Shown here: positions 1 through 11,755 of the stretch, in pieces
Numbering within the stretch: the first letter of the stretch is position 1
Layout of the letters: each line of letters starts with the position of its first letter
From: Pleurotus djamor
Taxonomy: Eukaryota > Basidiomycota > Agaricomycetes > Agaricales > Pleurotaceae
Assembly (NCBI GenBank): GCA_029747585.1
Contig: JAPEVF010000792.1
Coordinates: forward strand, 1 to 20,739
Reading direction: 5' to 3'
Length of the DNA: 20,739 bases
Translations under genes and position numbers: made by a program
The notes under the pieces: model-generated
What the model saw: the letters and a program-made list of their open reading frames with translations, nothing else
Told to the model about the DNA's origin: nothing
Databases searched by the model: none

Positions 1-285
1 TATGAAGTGGTATGATTTATACACATTTATTATAACTGCTCAATTTTTTTGTTTTGTTTATCAACGCTTTCAGAGCTTTCCTAGCTTTCCTAGCTTTTCC
101 AGCTTTTTGTGCTTTTGAAGCATTGGCGCTCGCTATGTAAGTATTACAGCATCTTTTTCTTGCTTTGTCATACCTCTTGTACAAAGCATAACTTTAAGCG
201 CTTTTTCTATTTTAGATATACAAGATACCTTTCTCCCACAGCTTCTTGATCTTATCTAGCTTCCATCTGCTCCTGGTAAAAATGA
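1..285. other. AT-rich stretch without a gene, replacing the lipase 5' end
   Basis: AT-rich sequence with T runs and the 9-bp tandem repeat. I find no signal-peptide exon or other coding exon in it, although the lipase similarity that starts near 286 needs about 98 more residues upstream. It is either the DNA that replaced the 5' end of that gene, or an insertion whose far side lies outside the window. Confidence 0.5.
65..117. repeat. Short tandem repeat, 9-bp unit
   Basis: Four to five head-to-tail copies of a 9-base unit close to AGCTTTCCT: exact at 74-82 and 83-91, then drifting to AGCTTTTCC and AGCTTTTTG. It lies in AT-rich, non-coding looking DNA upstream of the truncated lipase. It looks like simple slippage repeat; no function is visible. 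Confidence 0.7.
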
Positions 286-1295
286 TGTTTTCCTGATGTT
301 GTCGCCCACCAAGGAACCGACTTTTCCAAGCTGTAAGCTACTTTTGATCCAATCGGGCTGTAACTCATGCCATTTCCTACGACAAGCGTACCTACTCTGA
401 CTGATGCGGACTTCTTCTTTGACACCTTGGATTCAAAGCTCTTCCCCGGCATAAGTTCATCAATCAAGGTTCACAATGGTTTCTCGACTGCTCAAGCGAA
501 GTAAGACTCAAATAATGCTTGTTCATCTGAGCTTTTCGTTGATTCGCATCGCAGGGCCGCCGCATCGGTCTTATCCGCTGTCAAGTCCGCTATGTCTAAG
601 TACTCGACAACCCATGTCACCATTGTTGGACATTCATTAGGCGGGGCCATCGCCCTTCTCGATGCTGTCTATCTCCCATTGCACTTGCCATCGAGTACTG
701 TTTTCAAGACTGTCACCTACGGAATGCCCAGAGTGCGCCCATATCCTTCAATTTTTTCGTTCGCATGTTAATCATAGCACGGCCTTAGGTTGGCAATCAA
801 GCCTTCGCAACCTACGTTGATAGCCATGTGGCGAACTTGAATCATATCAATAACAAGTGCGTGCTTGTCCTCTTGCCGTGCTCCAGTGGCTGATCGCTTC
901 ACAGAGGCGATATTGTCCCGATCGTTCCAGGTCGCTTTTTNGGGCTTCCATCATCCTAAAGGCGAAGTAGTACGTATATACACCTCTGATGATGTCAACC
1001 CAACTTACTTTGTCCGTTGTCAGCATATCAGGAAAAAAGATTCCGCTTGGTTGTCTTGCCCAGGTGCCGATCAAAAGTCATCTCATATACTCACTATCCC
1101 AGGCTGATTGCTATGACTTCTCCCCAATGTGTAGGTGAAGATAACACAGGCGCTGGATGCACCATTGATGAAGTACCCAATATCGCGGCCGGTCATCCAT
1201 CTGATCACTCAGGACCTTACTCTGGTGAGCATGACACAGTCATCCAGCACAACTACGTTCCAACGATTAGCTTAGGTGTGACGATGGGGTGTTAA
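286..1295 (+). pseudogene. Class 3 secreted lipase copy, 5' truncated
   Basis: This is a second member of the lipase family encoded at 2700-4030. Exons read from splice signals: about 286-332, 387-500, 555-732, 789-856, 905-969, 1024-1063, 1135-1224 and 1276-1295. Three of them (114, 178 and 68 nt) have exactly the lengths of their counterparts in the complete gene. Recognisable pieces are VVAHQGTD, the nucleophile elbow GHSLGG, VTYGMPR, the Asp region KGDIVPIVP, the His region PSDHSGPY and a C-terminal GVTMGC. The catalytic Ser, Asp and His are all present. It has one more intron (1064-1134) than the other copy. Similarity stops at about 286, where a TGA lies in frame, so the signal peptide and first roughly 98 residues are missing. 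An N at 941 adds one base and breaks the frame; without it the frame is open to the stop. I infer a 5'-truncated pseudogene, but upstream exons beyond the window cannot be excluded. Confidence 0.75.
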
Positions 1296-1304
1296 GCCGA
1301 CGAG

Positions 1305-1455
1305 TATCTCGTAGTAGGCTGTTTCGATCTTTCAGAATCACCTTGCTTCAGCAAGGTCACTCTACTGTCGTAAATTGCCTTATTCGTCAAGTCTATCCTT
1401 TTAAGTAACCTACCAGACCCTTGATTGAGCGTTTGGAGGGCGCTAATCTACGCAT
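1305..1455. repeat. Diverged direct repeat, copy 1
   Basis: Paired with 1571-1728 in the same orientation. The core 1337-1402 matches 1611-1676 with about 5 mismatches in 66 bases; the flanks are more diverged, and both copies end around a GGGCGCTA motif. The core begins with a hairpin (CCTTGC, TTCA loop, GCAAGG), perfect in this copy. The non-coding position just after the truncated lipase suggests remnants of a mobile or tandemly duplicated element. Confidence 0.7.
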
Positions 1456-1570
1456 TACACGACGCTCGCACATCAATGCCTTTTATGGTAATAGTGTGCT
1501 TCTCTCGTACCTGGGACCACGCATGTCTCTCATATTACTTATGTGCTTGTGTCGCAAGTATTGACTGATT

Positions 1571-1728
1571 GAGCTCGTATAGCAGTCTGATTGCTCTTGC
1601 TGAGCCAGTTATCACCTTGCTTCAGCAAGCTCACTCTACTGTTGTAAATCGCCTTATTCGTCAAGTCTATTCATTTTAGTCTTCAAAAGACCCTGCCTTC
1701 GGGCGTTTTGCGGGCGCTAGTCTACACA
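1571..1728. repeat. Diverged direct repeat, copy 2
   Basis: Second copy of the 1305-1455 repeat, offset 274 bases. The hairpin arm here carries one change (GCAAGC instead of GCAAGG). No reading frame is shared between the copies, and the substitutions show no coding pattern. Confidence 0.7.
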
Positions 1729-2699
1729 CCTGTAGTTCTTGTCAATTCATGAAATTGAACTTGAAAGTTGAGCCCGAACTTGGGCCGGGCCCGCGCCATC
1801 CATGTTGTCGTCCCGCCTCGAAATCATCCACGTAAAATGTCTGAGTCAAGTCTGAGTCACCATCTGCACCCTTCCCCCAGGCACCGAGCCCGGCCAACCG
1901 AAGGTTGGGCGGCGAGGTGCTGTGACTGTCTTAGAGTATCTTGCTGGGGCGGATGATGAGTCTCGTATAAGTACTATGCTCCTTGAGCATTGTACTAAAT
2001 GTTGACCAAGCATTCATCGAGAGTCGCTTGGAACTCGAGCTCAAGCACTCAATTTGGACTCAAGGAAGCAAGGTGGTTTTTGGGCGCTCTCGAGCGCCAG
2101 CTAGTGCATAGGCTTGACATGTCGTCACTACGAATCGGTGGCGCGACTGCGACCCTGACGCCGTCACTCCGGACGCACATGAACGCATCATGTACGATGA
2201 GCTTGATTCTAGCTTGAAGTCCTCAAGTGATGTTCCCCATGTGGTTGTCATTGGGTTGGCAAGACATGTACAGTAATGAAGGGTGCAGTCACTTCTTGTG
2301 CCCTCGCCGTTCCTCGGCAAATTGATCTGACCACGTTTGACCCATCGTCATCAAGTCAGCTGGGGAAGCTCACCATGCGCAGGGCGGGACATCCTGTTCA
2401 TTCTCATTTGCTGAACGAACGAAAGGCTTTCTGATTCGAGCTCAACTTCTTCCATACATGGTACTCAGCTGACGTTTTATGCGTTTTAGCATGTTTTTCG
2501 TTCATCGGGCGGATGATATCCTTGGTCGAGGTTCGAACATCCCCCCTTATCTTGCAACGTTATCTCGACCCCCGTGTTACATGCTGTCATAGCAAACGCG
2601 CTAAGCTATGGCCATACGACTACGTACGACAGCACTACTTAATGTGCAGGTCAATAACTCAGATACCTTGTAGGAAACCACCCACAGCTCCGAGTCGGG
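1729..2699. other. Intergenic stretch and upstream region of the lipase gene
   Basis: Nearly 1 kb with no supportable gene on either strand. It contains GC-rich blocks, among them GGGCCGGGCCC near 1781 and the hairpin CCAACCGAAGGTTGG near 1896. These look like old repeat remnants. The last few hundred bases before 2700 must include the promoter of the complete lipase gene, but I see no clear TATA box. Confidence 0.4.
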
Positions 2700-4030
2700 A
2701 TGTCGCCCTCCTTGTGTGTCGTCGTTCTCGCTACATTCCTTGGATTAGTTGCAGCAGTTCCTCTCCTGCAAACTCGGCAGAGTGTTAGTGTGCTATCAAG
2801 CTCGCAGATTGCTGCGTTCAAGCCATACACCTACTATGCGTCGTCCGCATATTGCCAACCACAGACGACGCAATCTTGGACGTGTGGGAGTGCGTCATTA
2901 CCCTAACTCTGTCAACCCAATCGTCATACTTATCTTCTGTCTTAGCCAATTGCATGAACAACGCGGACTTTATTCCAGTAGCGTCTGGGGGAGATGGCAA
3001 GGCGATCCAGTTTTGTATGTCTTGATTTATGCTGTAGAGTGGGCAACTCTGACCTGGCTTAGGGTATGTCGGGTATGACCCCAACCTTGACACCATAATC
3101 GTCGCTCACCAAGGTACGGACACCTCTAAACTGTGAGTCCTTCTATAGTGGAGAAGCAGCGTCTGNACTGACGAAGGTATCCCAACAGGACCTCGATCCT
3201 TGTCAATGCGAACGTTGCGCTGAATCCCCTGGACCAGACCTTATTTCCGGGAATCCCTGAAGACGTCAACGTCCATGGCGGCTTCGCTGAGGCGCATGCT
3301 CGGTCGGTGCAGCTAACTTTTACCCCCTTTACGAAACGACTTATTACGTCGCAGCGCTGCTCCGGACATCTTGGCTGCCGTGATCAATGCCTTGTCTTCA
3401 TTCTTCACCAAGGATATCACCCTTGTTGGGCATTCCTTGGGCGGAGCGCTGGCTTTGCTTGACGCGGTGTATCTACCATTCCATCTTCCCTCGGATACAA
3501 CATTCAAGGTCATAACTTACGGAATGCCTCGAGTAGGTCTTCAACGTCAGATATGCGTATGTCAATGGTTACTTAAATGCCCTTCAAGGTGGGAAACACC
3601 GCGTTCGCCGACTACGTTGANAAGAATATCCCCTCCTTGACCCGGATAAACTACAAGTAATGTTTCGAATGGATTGTATGACATCGACGTGGCTCAACTC
3701 TATGTAGGAGAGACCCCGTTCCAATTTTACCAGGGAGATTCCTCGGATTCCGACATACGAGCGGAGAAGTGGTTCGTTTCGCCTATTCTCCAACCTTATC
3801 TCTCCCACTGACGTGAAATCCTCAGCATATCCGTCGTTCTGACTCTGCTTGGCAAGTGTGCTCGGGTCAAGACAGCTTGGAGCCTGGGTGTATGATCGAC
3901 GAAACTCCAAACATATTCGCCAGCAGTTCTGACGATCACTTTGGTCCTTTCGATGGTCAGTTATCCTTACTTCATTCGCACGAATAGCTCACGAGACGTT
4001 ATACTAGATGTAAAAATAGGATGCTGGTAA
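2700..4030 (+). CDS. Secreted class 3 (Rhizomucor-type) triacylglycerol lipase
   Basis: Predicted extracellular esterase/lipase of the alpha/beta-hydrolase fold, hydrolysing acylglycerols. Nine exons: 2700-2889, 2946-3014, 3063-3132, 3189-3302, 3355-3532, 3589-3656, 3708-3771, 3826-3955 and 4008-4030. They total 906 nt, giving 301 aa in a closed frame. The start ATG opens a signal peptide (MSPSLCVVVLATFLGLVAA) followed by a short pro-like stretch. Family landmarks in order: IIVAHQGTDTSKL (oxyanion region), GHSLGG with the nucleophile Ser, TYGMPRVGN, the catalytic Asp in RDPVPILPGRF, the catalytic His in SDDHFGPF, and the C-terminal IGCW. Six cysteines outside the signal peptide are consistent with the disulfides of secreted members. 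An N at 3621 leaves one residue D or E. The stop is only 124 bp before the next ATG. The true substrate (triglyceride, cutin-like ester or other) cannot be told from sequence. Confidence 0.9.
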
Positions 4031-4154
4031 CTCAACGTTGACGGAGGATCGGAACCCATGTTGTAAATTATTGTATTTTACTCGCAAAGGGGATATAGGA
4101 GACAAAGTGCTTATCCGCGATCACGATGTCCTTGATCTTTCTGCCACTCTCATT

Positions 4155-5073
4155 ATGTCGATCGTGAATGTATTCGTCGTTTCCCCCGATACACGCTCAG
4201 AACGCCGATTCGACTTGCAGCTTACCATATCGCAGTTGAAGGTTTCAACTTTCCTGACATGGTCTTGAACATATGTTGAACACAGCACTCTGCAGACGAA
4301 ACTCGAATTGATCACTGGCATACCTACGGGGAATCAAGTGATCGCCCTTCTGAACTCTGAGACCGATAGTACCCCTGTGACGACGCTGTCGGATGACACG
4401 AAACCCCTCGGTTTTTACAGCGTGAAAGACTTTCAAGTTTTGAAGGTGAGGCGTCCAAAAGTCCGAGAAACGACCTTTATGTGACGTTCATGTAGGTTGA
4501 GGACACGAACCCATCGATCTCGCTCACAGGTCAACTTACAGATGTTTCGCAAGTGGAAAAATACGAGATGAGCAATGAGGCTTACTCGCAACGACAAGGC
4601 GAGTAAACCTGCTACGACTTTGTATCCAGCTGAGACCCCGTCCAGACTCCGTACTCGCTTACAAGCAGAAAAATAAAGTGGGAAGATTTGCTCCTAAAGA
4701 ACAAAAGGATCAGCCCGAAGTGCTGCCTCAAGTTGATATACCAATTGAATCGCGATGTGAAGTTGAGACCTCTGAGGAAGGCCTGCATAAGAGGGGAACC
4801 GTTCGGTTCGTAGGACCGACAAACTTCGGCAGTGGTATATGGGTAGGCATTGAGTATGATGAACCCATGGGGAAGAACGACGGCTCGTAAGTGTTCATTT
4901 GCTTTGTATTTTCCTGGTGGCATTCTTTGCCACCTTGACGATATTTTTCTTTCAGAGTTCAAGGGGAACGCTATTTTACTTGTCAACCCAAGTATGGTGT
5001 CTTTGTTCGACCAGACCGGGTGAAAGTAGGAGACTATCCCGTCGAGGAGCTCGACCTTGACGAAGAGATGTAA
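4155..5073 (+). CDS. TBCB/alp11: Tubulin-folding cofactor B (Alp11/TBCB type)
   Basis: Cytosolic chaperone that binds alpha-tubulin after CCT and passes it towards heterodimer assembly together with cofactor E. Exons 4155-4241, 4296-4445, 4496-4598, 4646-4886 and 4956-5073 sum to 699 nt, 232 aa. Residues 1 to about 85 form the ubiquitin-like domain (starting [19 protein letters not shown]). A linker follows ([20 protein letters not shown]). The CAP-Gly domain covers roughly 153-228, with [13 protein letters not shown], the signature GKNDGS, and [14 protein letters not shown]. The C-terminus is acidic and ends in DEEM. The third intron (4599-4645) starts with GC, not GT; only this splice joins RQ to DSVLAYK in frame and avoids the TAA that follows. 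The start is the first ATG giving the UBL domain. Confidence 0.93.
4599..4645 (+). other. GC-AG intron in the TBCB gene
   Basis: The donor reads AAG|GCGAGT and the acceptor TCCAG. Reading through would hit TAA seven bases into the intron. Removing these 47 nt restores the conserved ubiquitin-like to CAP-Gly linker and makes the whole CDS a multiple of three. No GT donor nearby gives the same join. Confidence 0.8.
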
Positions 5074-5225
5074 ATTACTTTGAGACTGGGCTTGTCGAAA
5101 ATCATGATTCTTGCTCCTTCTGTTATGTTCTGGCAGAGCGCGCCTAAGTCACGGGATGCAATATGACTTTATGGCCGGTCAATCTGTGACTGCTTGACGC
5201 AGGACGCGCGTTCCTCTGTCTCGTC

Positions 5226-5233
5226 TTTATAAG
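5226..5233 (+). promoter_or_regulatory. Possible TATA element of CDC48
   Basis: TTTATAAG lies 56 bp upstream of the CDC48 ATG, in the 215-bp gap after the cofactor B stop, and is followed by a pyrimidine-rich leader. Placement fits a TATA box with a short leader; the assignment rests on position and motif only. Confidence 0.4.
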
Positions 5234-5288
5234 GCTTGCACCCAACCACTCACCTTCCCCTACTTTGCCCAACCGATTCAACAGCAAC

Positions 5289-8266
<2,978 letters not shown>

Positions 8267-8555
8267 GCAAATAATATTTTCTACGTTTTCTGTTTGCCTC
8301 TTTCATTGTATCATGTACCTACACGAATAGAAAAACATAAAGGTCTTTCCTTATTATGGTTCTCCGCCGCCGGCGCTGACCGTGCCTGCAGCGTGGTTCG
8401 CGTCAAAAGTGACTTCATAGCAACTTCACGTGGGCTTGCCTGCAGGGGCCTTGCCGGTGCTGAATTCGATTTCAAGTGGCCCACTTCTTCATGCTCTACA
8501 CTGCCTGACCCATCCCATTCCTTGCCCAACTACTTCTTTCTTTCGTACTCTCATC
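8267..8555 (+). promoter_or_regulatory. CDC48 3' end and DGAT2 upstream region
   Basis: 289 bp between the CDC48 stop and the DGAT2 start. The first 20 bases contain AATAATATTTTC, a likely polyadenylation context. The last 60 bases before the next ATG are pyrimidine-rich, as in fungal leaders. No clear TATA box and no additional gene were found. Confidence 0.4.
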
Positions 8556-10344
8556 ATGGAGCCTGGAAGTGCTCTTTCCGCTGCATCCCGAAGCCTATCC
8601 GCTTCGTCGCTGCGAGATCGACTGTCAAAACTCACCACGACGCCCCTGCGACCAGTTGCTGCACTTCAAGCAAACATCGAGTGAGCCTTGTTCGAGGTCT
8701 TGCTCTACTAAAGTCCATGATGGAGAAAGAAAATCGTTTCCAGCTTTGTACCCGCGAAAGTACCGAGGAAAAGAAGACTACAAATGCTTGCCGTGGCTAT
8801 CTGGTCTGTGCTCATCGTGATCACGACTGTGACCTTCCTGCTATTATGGTACGCCGGGCCTCTCTTGCGCGGTCGAGCCAAGTTAACTGATGTATTTCAA
8901 CCAGCTCTATACCTCCGCTATGGCCTCCGCTGGCTATGTACATTATATGGGTGAAGTGGATTGATAAAAGTCCCGAGAACGGAGGCAGGACGAGTCAGTG
9001 GTTCAAGTCAATAAGTTTCTGGAAGTACTTTGCCGATTACTACCCAGCTTCGTGAGTGTTGTGTCCTTTCTACACTACATGGTCTTGATTGTAGTCAAAG
9101 TTTTCTCAAAGTACGTGCTTCTGGCTGGCTGTAGGCAGTATGGGAGGCTTACGACGTGTTGCAGGAAGCAGACCTTCCTCCAGACCGACCCTACGTGTTT
9201 GGCTATCATCCCCATGGTATGTTTTCTGCCTTCTCTTGGCGTATATTTGCTCACGCGACCTAGGCATTATTGGCATGTACGTTACGCTACGAAACCATCT
9301 ATTCAGAAAAAATGCTCACAACTCTCAAGGGGGGCTTTCGCAACATTTGCTACTGAAGGTATGTATACCCGTTATTATCCTTCTATTGCCTGTGTTTAAC
9401 GGTGTCGCAAGCAACCGGCTTCTCTGAGCAATTTCCTGGCATCAAGCCGCATTTGCTCACATTGGCCTCCAACTTTCAGATGCCCATATACCGAGATATA
9501 CTCTTAGCTCTTGGCGTATGCAGCGTCAGTAAGAAGTCGTGCTCCAATATCCTCAAATCAGGCCCTGGGTCAGCTATCACGATCGTTGTTGGTGGAGCAG
9601 CGGAAAGCTTGAGTGCTCGACCTGGGACTGCTGACCTCACACTAAGACGAAGGTTGGTGTTGGTATCCTCATTTATCCATTCGAGACTGATCGTCGTAGG
9701 CTGGGCTTCATCAAGGTCGCGATACAACATGGGTAAGCCCATATTCTATCTCCCTCTTGAACTTTCCCTGAGATTCTGCGTAGGGCTGACCTAGTACCCG
9801 TATTTTCCTTCGGAGAAAATGACGTGAGCGTACAACTCTGGGTCTGAGGGCAGTATGCTCACCCCTTTCGTAACAGATTTACCAACAAATGCCAAACGAA
9901 CCCGGGACAACAATATATGCGTTGCAGAAGAGGTTTCAAAATATGTTTGGCTTCACATTGCCCTTGTTCCACGGACGAGGGCTACTAAATTGTGCGTCCT
10001 GTCCTCTCCAGTCAATATACCGCTGAGCTTCGTGCAGACAATCTAGGGTTGATGCCGTATCGACGTCGTATTGTCGCCGTTAGTAAGTTGCCCCCGTCAT
10101 GATATATCCTGGCGCACTACTCATCCTGGCAAAAGTTGGCAAGCCAATACACGTCGAACAGTGTGATCACCCAACGTCAGACGAAGTTCATCGCATACAA
10201 AAGATATACATAGAAGAACTCACCAGGTCCGCATTAAATCCTATATTCCTAAGGTGTGGCCATTGACTTTCCAGTAGAATATGGGACACATATAAAGATG
10301 AGTTCGCGAAAGCGCGGAAGAGAGAGCTTAGCATTATCGGTTGA
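8556..10344 (+). CDS. DGA1-like: Diacylglycerol O-acyltransferase, DGAT2 family
   Basis: ER/lipid-droplet enzyme that makes triacylglycerol from diacylglycerol and acyl-CoA. Fourteen exons: 8556-8680, 8744-8848, 8905-9051, 9095-9110, 9165-9216, 9264-9276, 9330-9358, 9412-9652, 9700-9732, 9784-9823, 9877-9991, 10038-10082, 10136-10226 and 10275-10344. The sum is 1122 nt, 373 aa, the usual DGAT2 size. A basic segment (VPRKRRLQ) leads into a hydrophobic double pass (about residues 53-92, from MLAVAIWSVLIV). Next come the active-site motif HPHG (146-149) and GIIGMGAF. The glycerophospholipid-acyltransferase core contains ATGFSEQFPG, GGAAESL, RRRLGFIKVAIQHGADLVP, VFSFGEND and FHGRGLLNYNLGLMPYRRR. 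It ends in RKRELSIIG. Exons of 16 and 13 nt are needed to keep HPHG and its flanks in frame; the 16-nt one adds two residues compared with the usual loop and is the least certain join. The gene ends 74 bp from the convergent thioesterase gene. Confidence 0.93.
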
Positions 10345-10418
10345 GCAACTGTACACCCCGCAGCTTCATCTATTTCTATGTCTATTTGCACGCGCCTGTC
10401 ATCCATGCAACCATTTGG

Positions 10419-11376
10419 TCAACGATTCAAGTTCATCCTCCCTTTCAACACATTCAAGCTCTTCTCATCCGGCTCCGTTTTGCACAGACGGTCATAGTCG
10501 TACCAAACAATCACCGAATCAGAGGTTGTCACGATCTTGCGTTGGGCGTACGAGAAGATCTTGGCTTTGCAGCCGAACTGGGTGACGTCGTTTGCGTGGT
10601 TGAAGTATGGTTTGTGCCCAACCAGAAGCTGCAGAAAAGGAGTCTTGTAATAGTGAAAAGATCCATTTGAATCCGGACGTACTGTATCAGGGTAGGTGAC
10701 CGGTCGCCGATAGTTGAGAGAAACGGACTTGAGGATCATCGAGACACCTTTGCCATTCATCAAGTCCTTCGCTTTCTGAGGCCCTCCAATCTCGCGTCCC
10801 AAAGAGAGCATCCAGTGAAGGCGACCCTATAGCATATATGAACAATCTAGGCGATCTTCAGTGGCGTTGTCACTCACCGATTCCAGGAAACGAACTGGGC
10901 GAGAAGTACGGTTCAGCTTCAGCATAACATTCATAAGGAGCATTGCGCACGATAGTGGACGTTGTTCACATGTCTTTAGAGGCATCAGTGAGTAGAAAGC
11001 TTCCTTGGAATCCTGCGGTGTGGCTCACTGGAAGGAATCGTGTTCGCCCCACACGACCTTGTGCTCCCAAAACGACTCTGGGTCATACCCAAAGTCCGTC
11101 AAGACCTTGCGGGCTTCTTCTTCTGGTGTCAGCTCCGGCTCGGATATCGTTGAATAGTGCGCCGTCGAAGGAGGCTCGTCGGGCGAAGCTGGTCCATGCG
11201 AGCCTGGTGGAATGTGGAATGGTGAGGAAGGGTCCCGGAACGCAGCCTGAAGGGACTGGACAAGAAGTTTAGAGGAAGGCTCTGGTAGCGACGAGCATAC
11301 TCACTTTTATGGAAGAGTTGTGGCGAACGAGACGCGTCGTTGCCGTCCTCCACGACGAACACAAAGGCGGTAGCAT
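10419..11376 (-). CDS. Mitochondrial hotdog-fold (4HBT type) acyl-thioesterase
   Basis: Exons on the minus strand, 5' to 3': 11376-11305, 11255-11029, 10973-10951, 10894-10878, 10826-10683 and 10628-10419. Total 693 nt, 230 aa. The N-terminus (MLPPLCSSWRTATTRLVRHN) is rich in Arg/Ser/Thr without acidic residues, typical of a mitochondrial presequence. After a Pro/Ser linker comes the hotdog domain, with WGEHDSFQHVNNVHY at 93-107 (Asp97 is the expected catalytic residue), LRFLESGRLHW, GKGVSMILKSVSLNYRR, and PVTYPDTLLVGH. The D-x-F-x-HVNN-x-x-Y pattern and the PVTYPDTL strand are hallmarks of 4-hydroxybenzoyl-CoA-thioesterase-like proteins that hydrolyse acyl-CoA. The exact acyl substrate is unknown. 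Two internal exons are only 23 and 17 nt. It converges with DGAT2 and diverges from the histidine-rich gene. Confidence 0.85.
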
Positions 11377-11755
11377 GGCCAAGAAAGAGATGGTCTGTGC
11401 GTGGGATGTCACCTGCCGAGTCTATCCAACGCCCCGGCCGTCCCAATTTAGCAAGATACCTTCCTATTTCGCTCGTATTGACAGTCTACTTCGCGGAAAT
11501 GTCAAAAATCTTGTCGTGCCGACACTCCGACTCCGGGATGGTATAAATACCAGACCTCTCGAGAACGTTCCTCACCTCTCTCTTTCTTCCTTTCCACAAC
11601 TTCCCCGATCCTGGTGATCATCTTTCTTGGATAACCTCATTCCACTATACCACCTTCTTTTGCAACCACATTCTAACCTTGCGACTGGTCTCGCCTTGAT
11701 TCCACTCTCCATCGTAATACGCCTCACCTTCGCATTTACCCGTATACGATTCAAT
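11377..11755. promoter_or_regulatory. Divergent promoter region
   Basis: 379 bp between the starts of the minus-strand thioesterase gene and the plus-strand secreted-protein gene, so it must hold both promoters. TATAAATA at 11542-11549 is well formed and points to the plus-strand gene. From about 11570 to 11630 the sequence is CT-rich, as in fungal transcription-start regions. No coding exon was found. Confidence 0.6.
11542..11549 (+). promoter_or_regulatory. TATA box of the histidine-rich secreted protein gene
   Basis: TATAAATA, 207 bp before the ATG at 11756, followed by a CT-rich leader. A strong TATA box suggests a regulated, possibly highly expressed gene with a leader of about 170 nt; that is inference from motif and position. 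Confidence 0.6.

Noticed and set aside
2525..2560. GGTTCGAAC resembling a tRNA T-arm
   Set aside because: The flanking bases do not form the 5-bp T stem, and no acceptor stem or anticodon arm could be folded around it. Similar TTCGA motifs at 16311 and 16950 fail the same test.
3584..3910. 108-codon minus-strand frame
   Set aside because: Lies over lipase exons and introns on the other strand; no recognisable motif.
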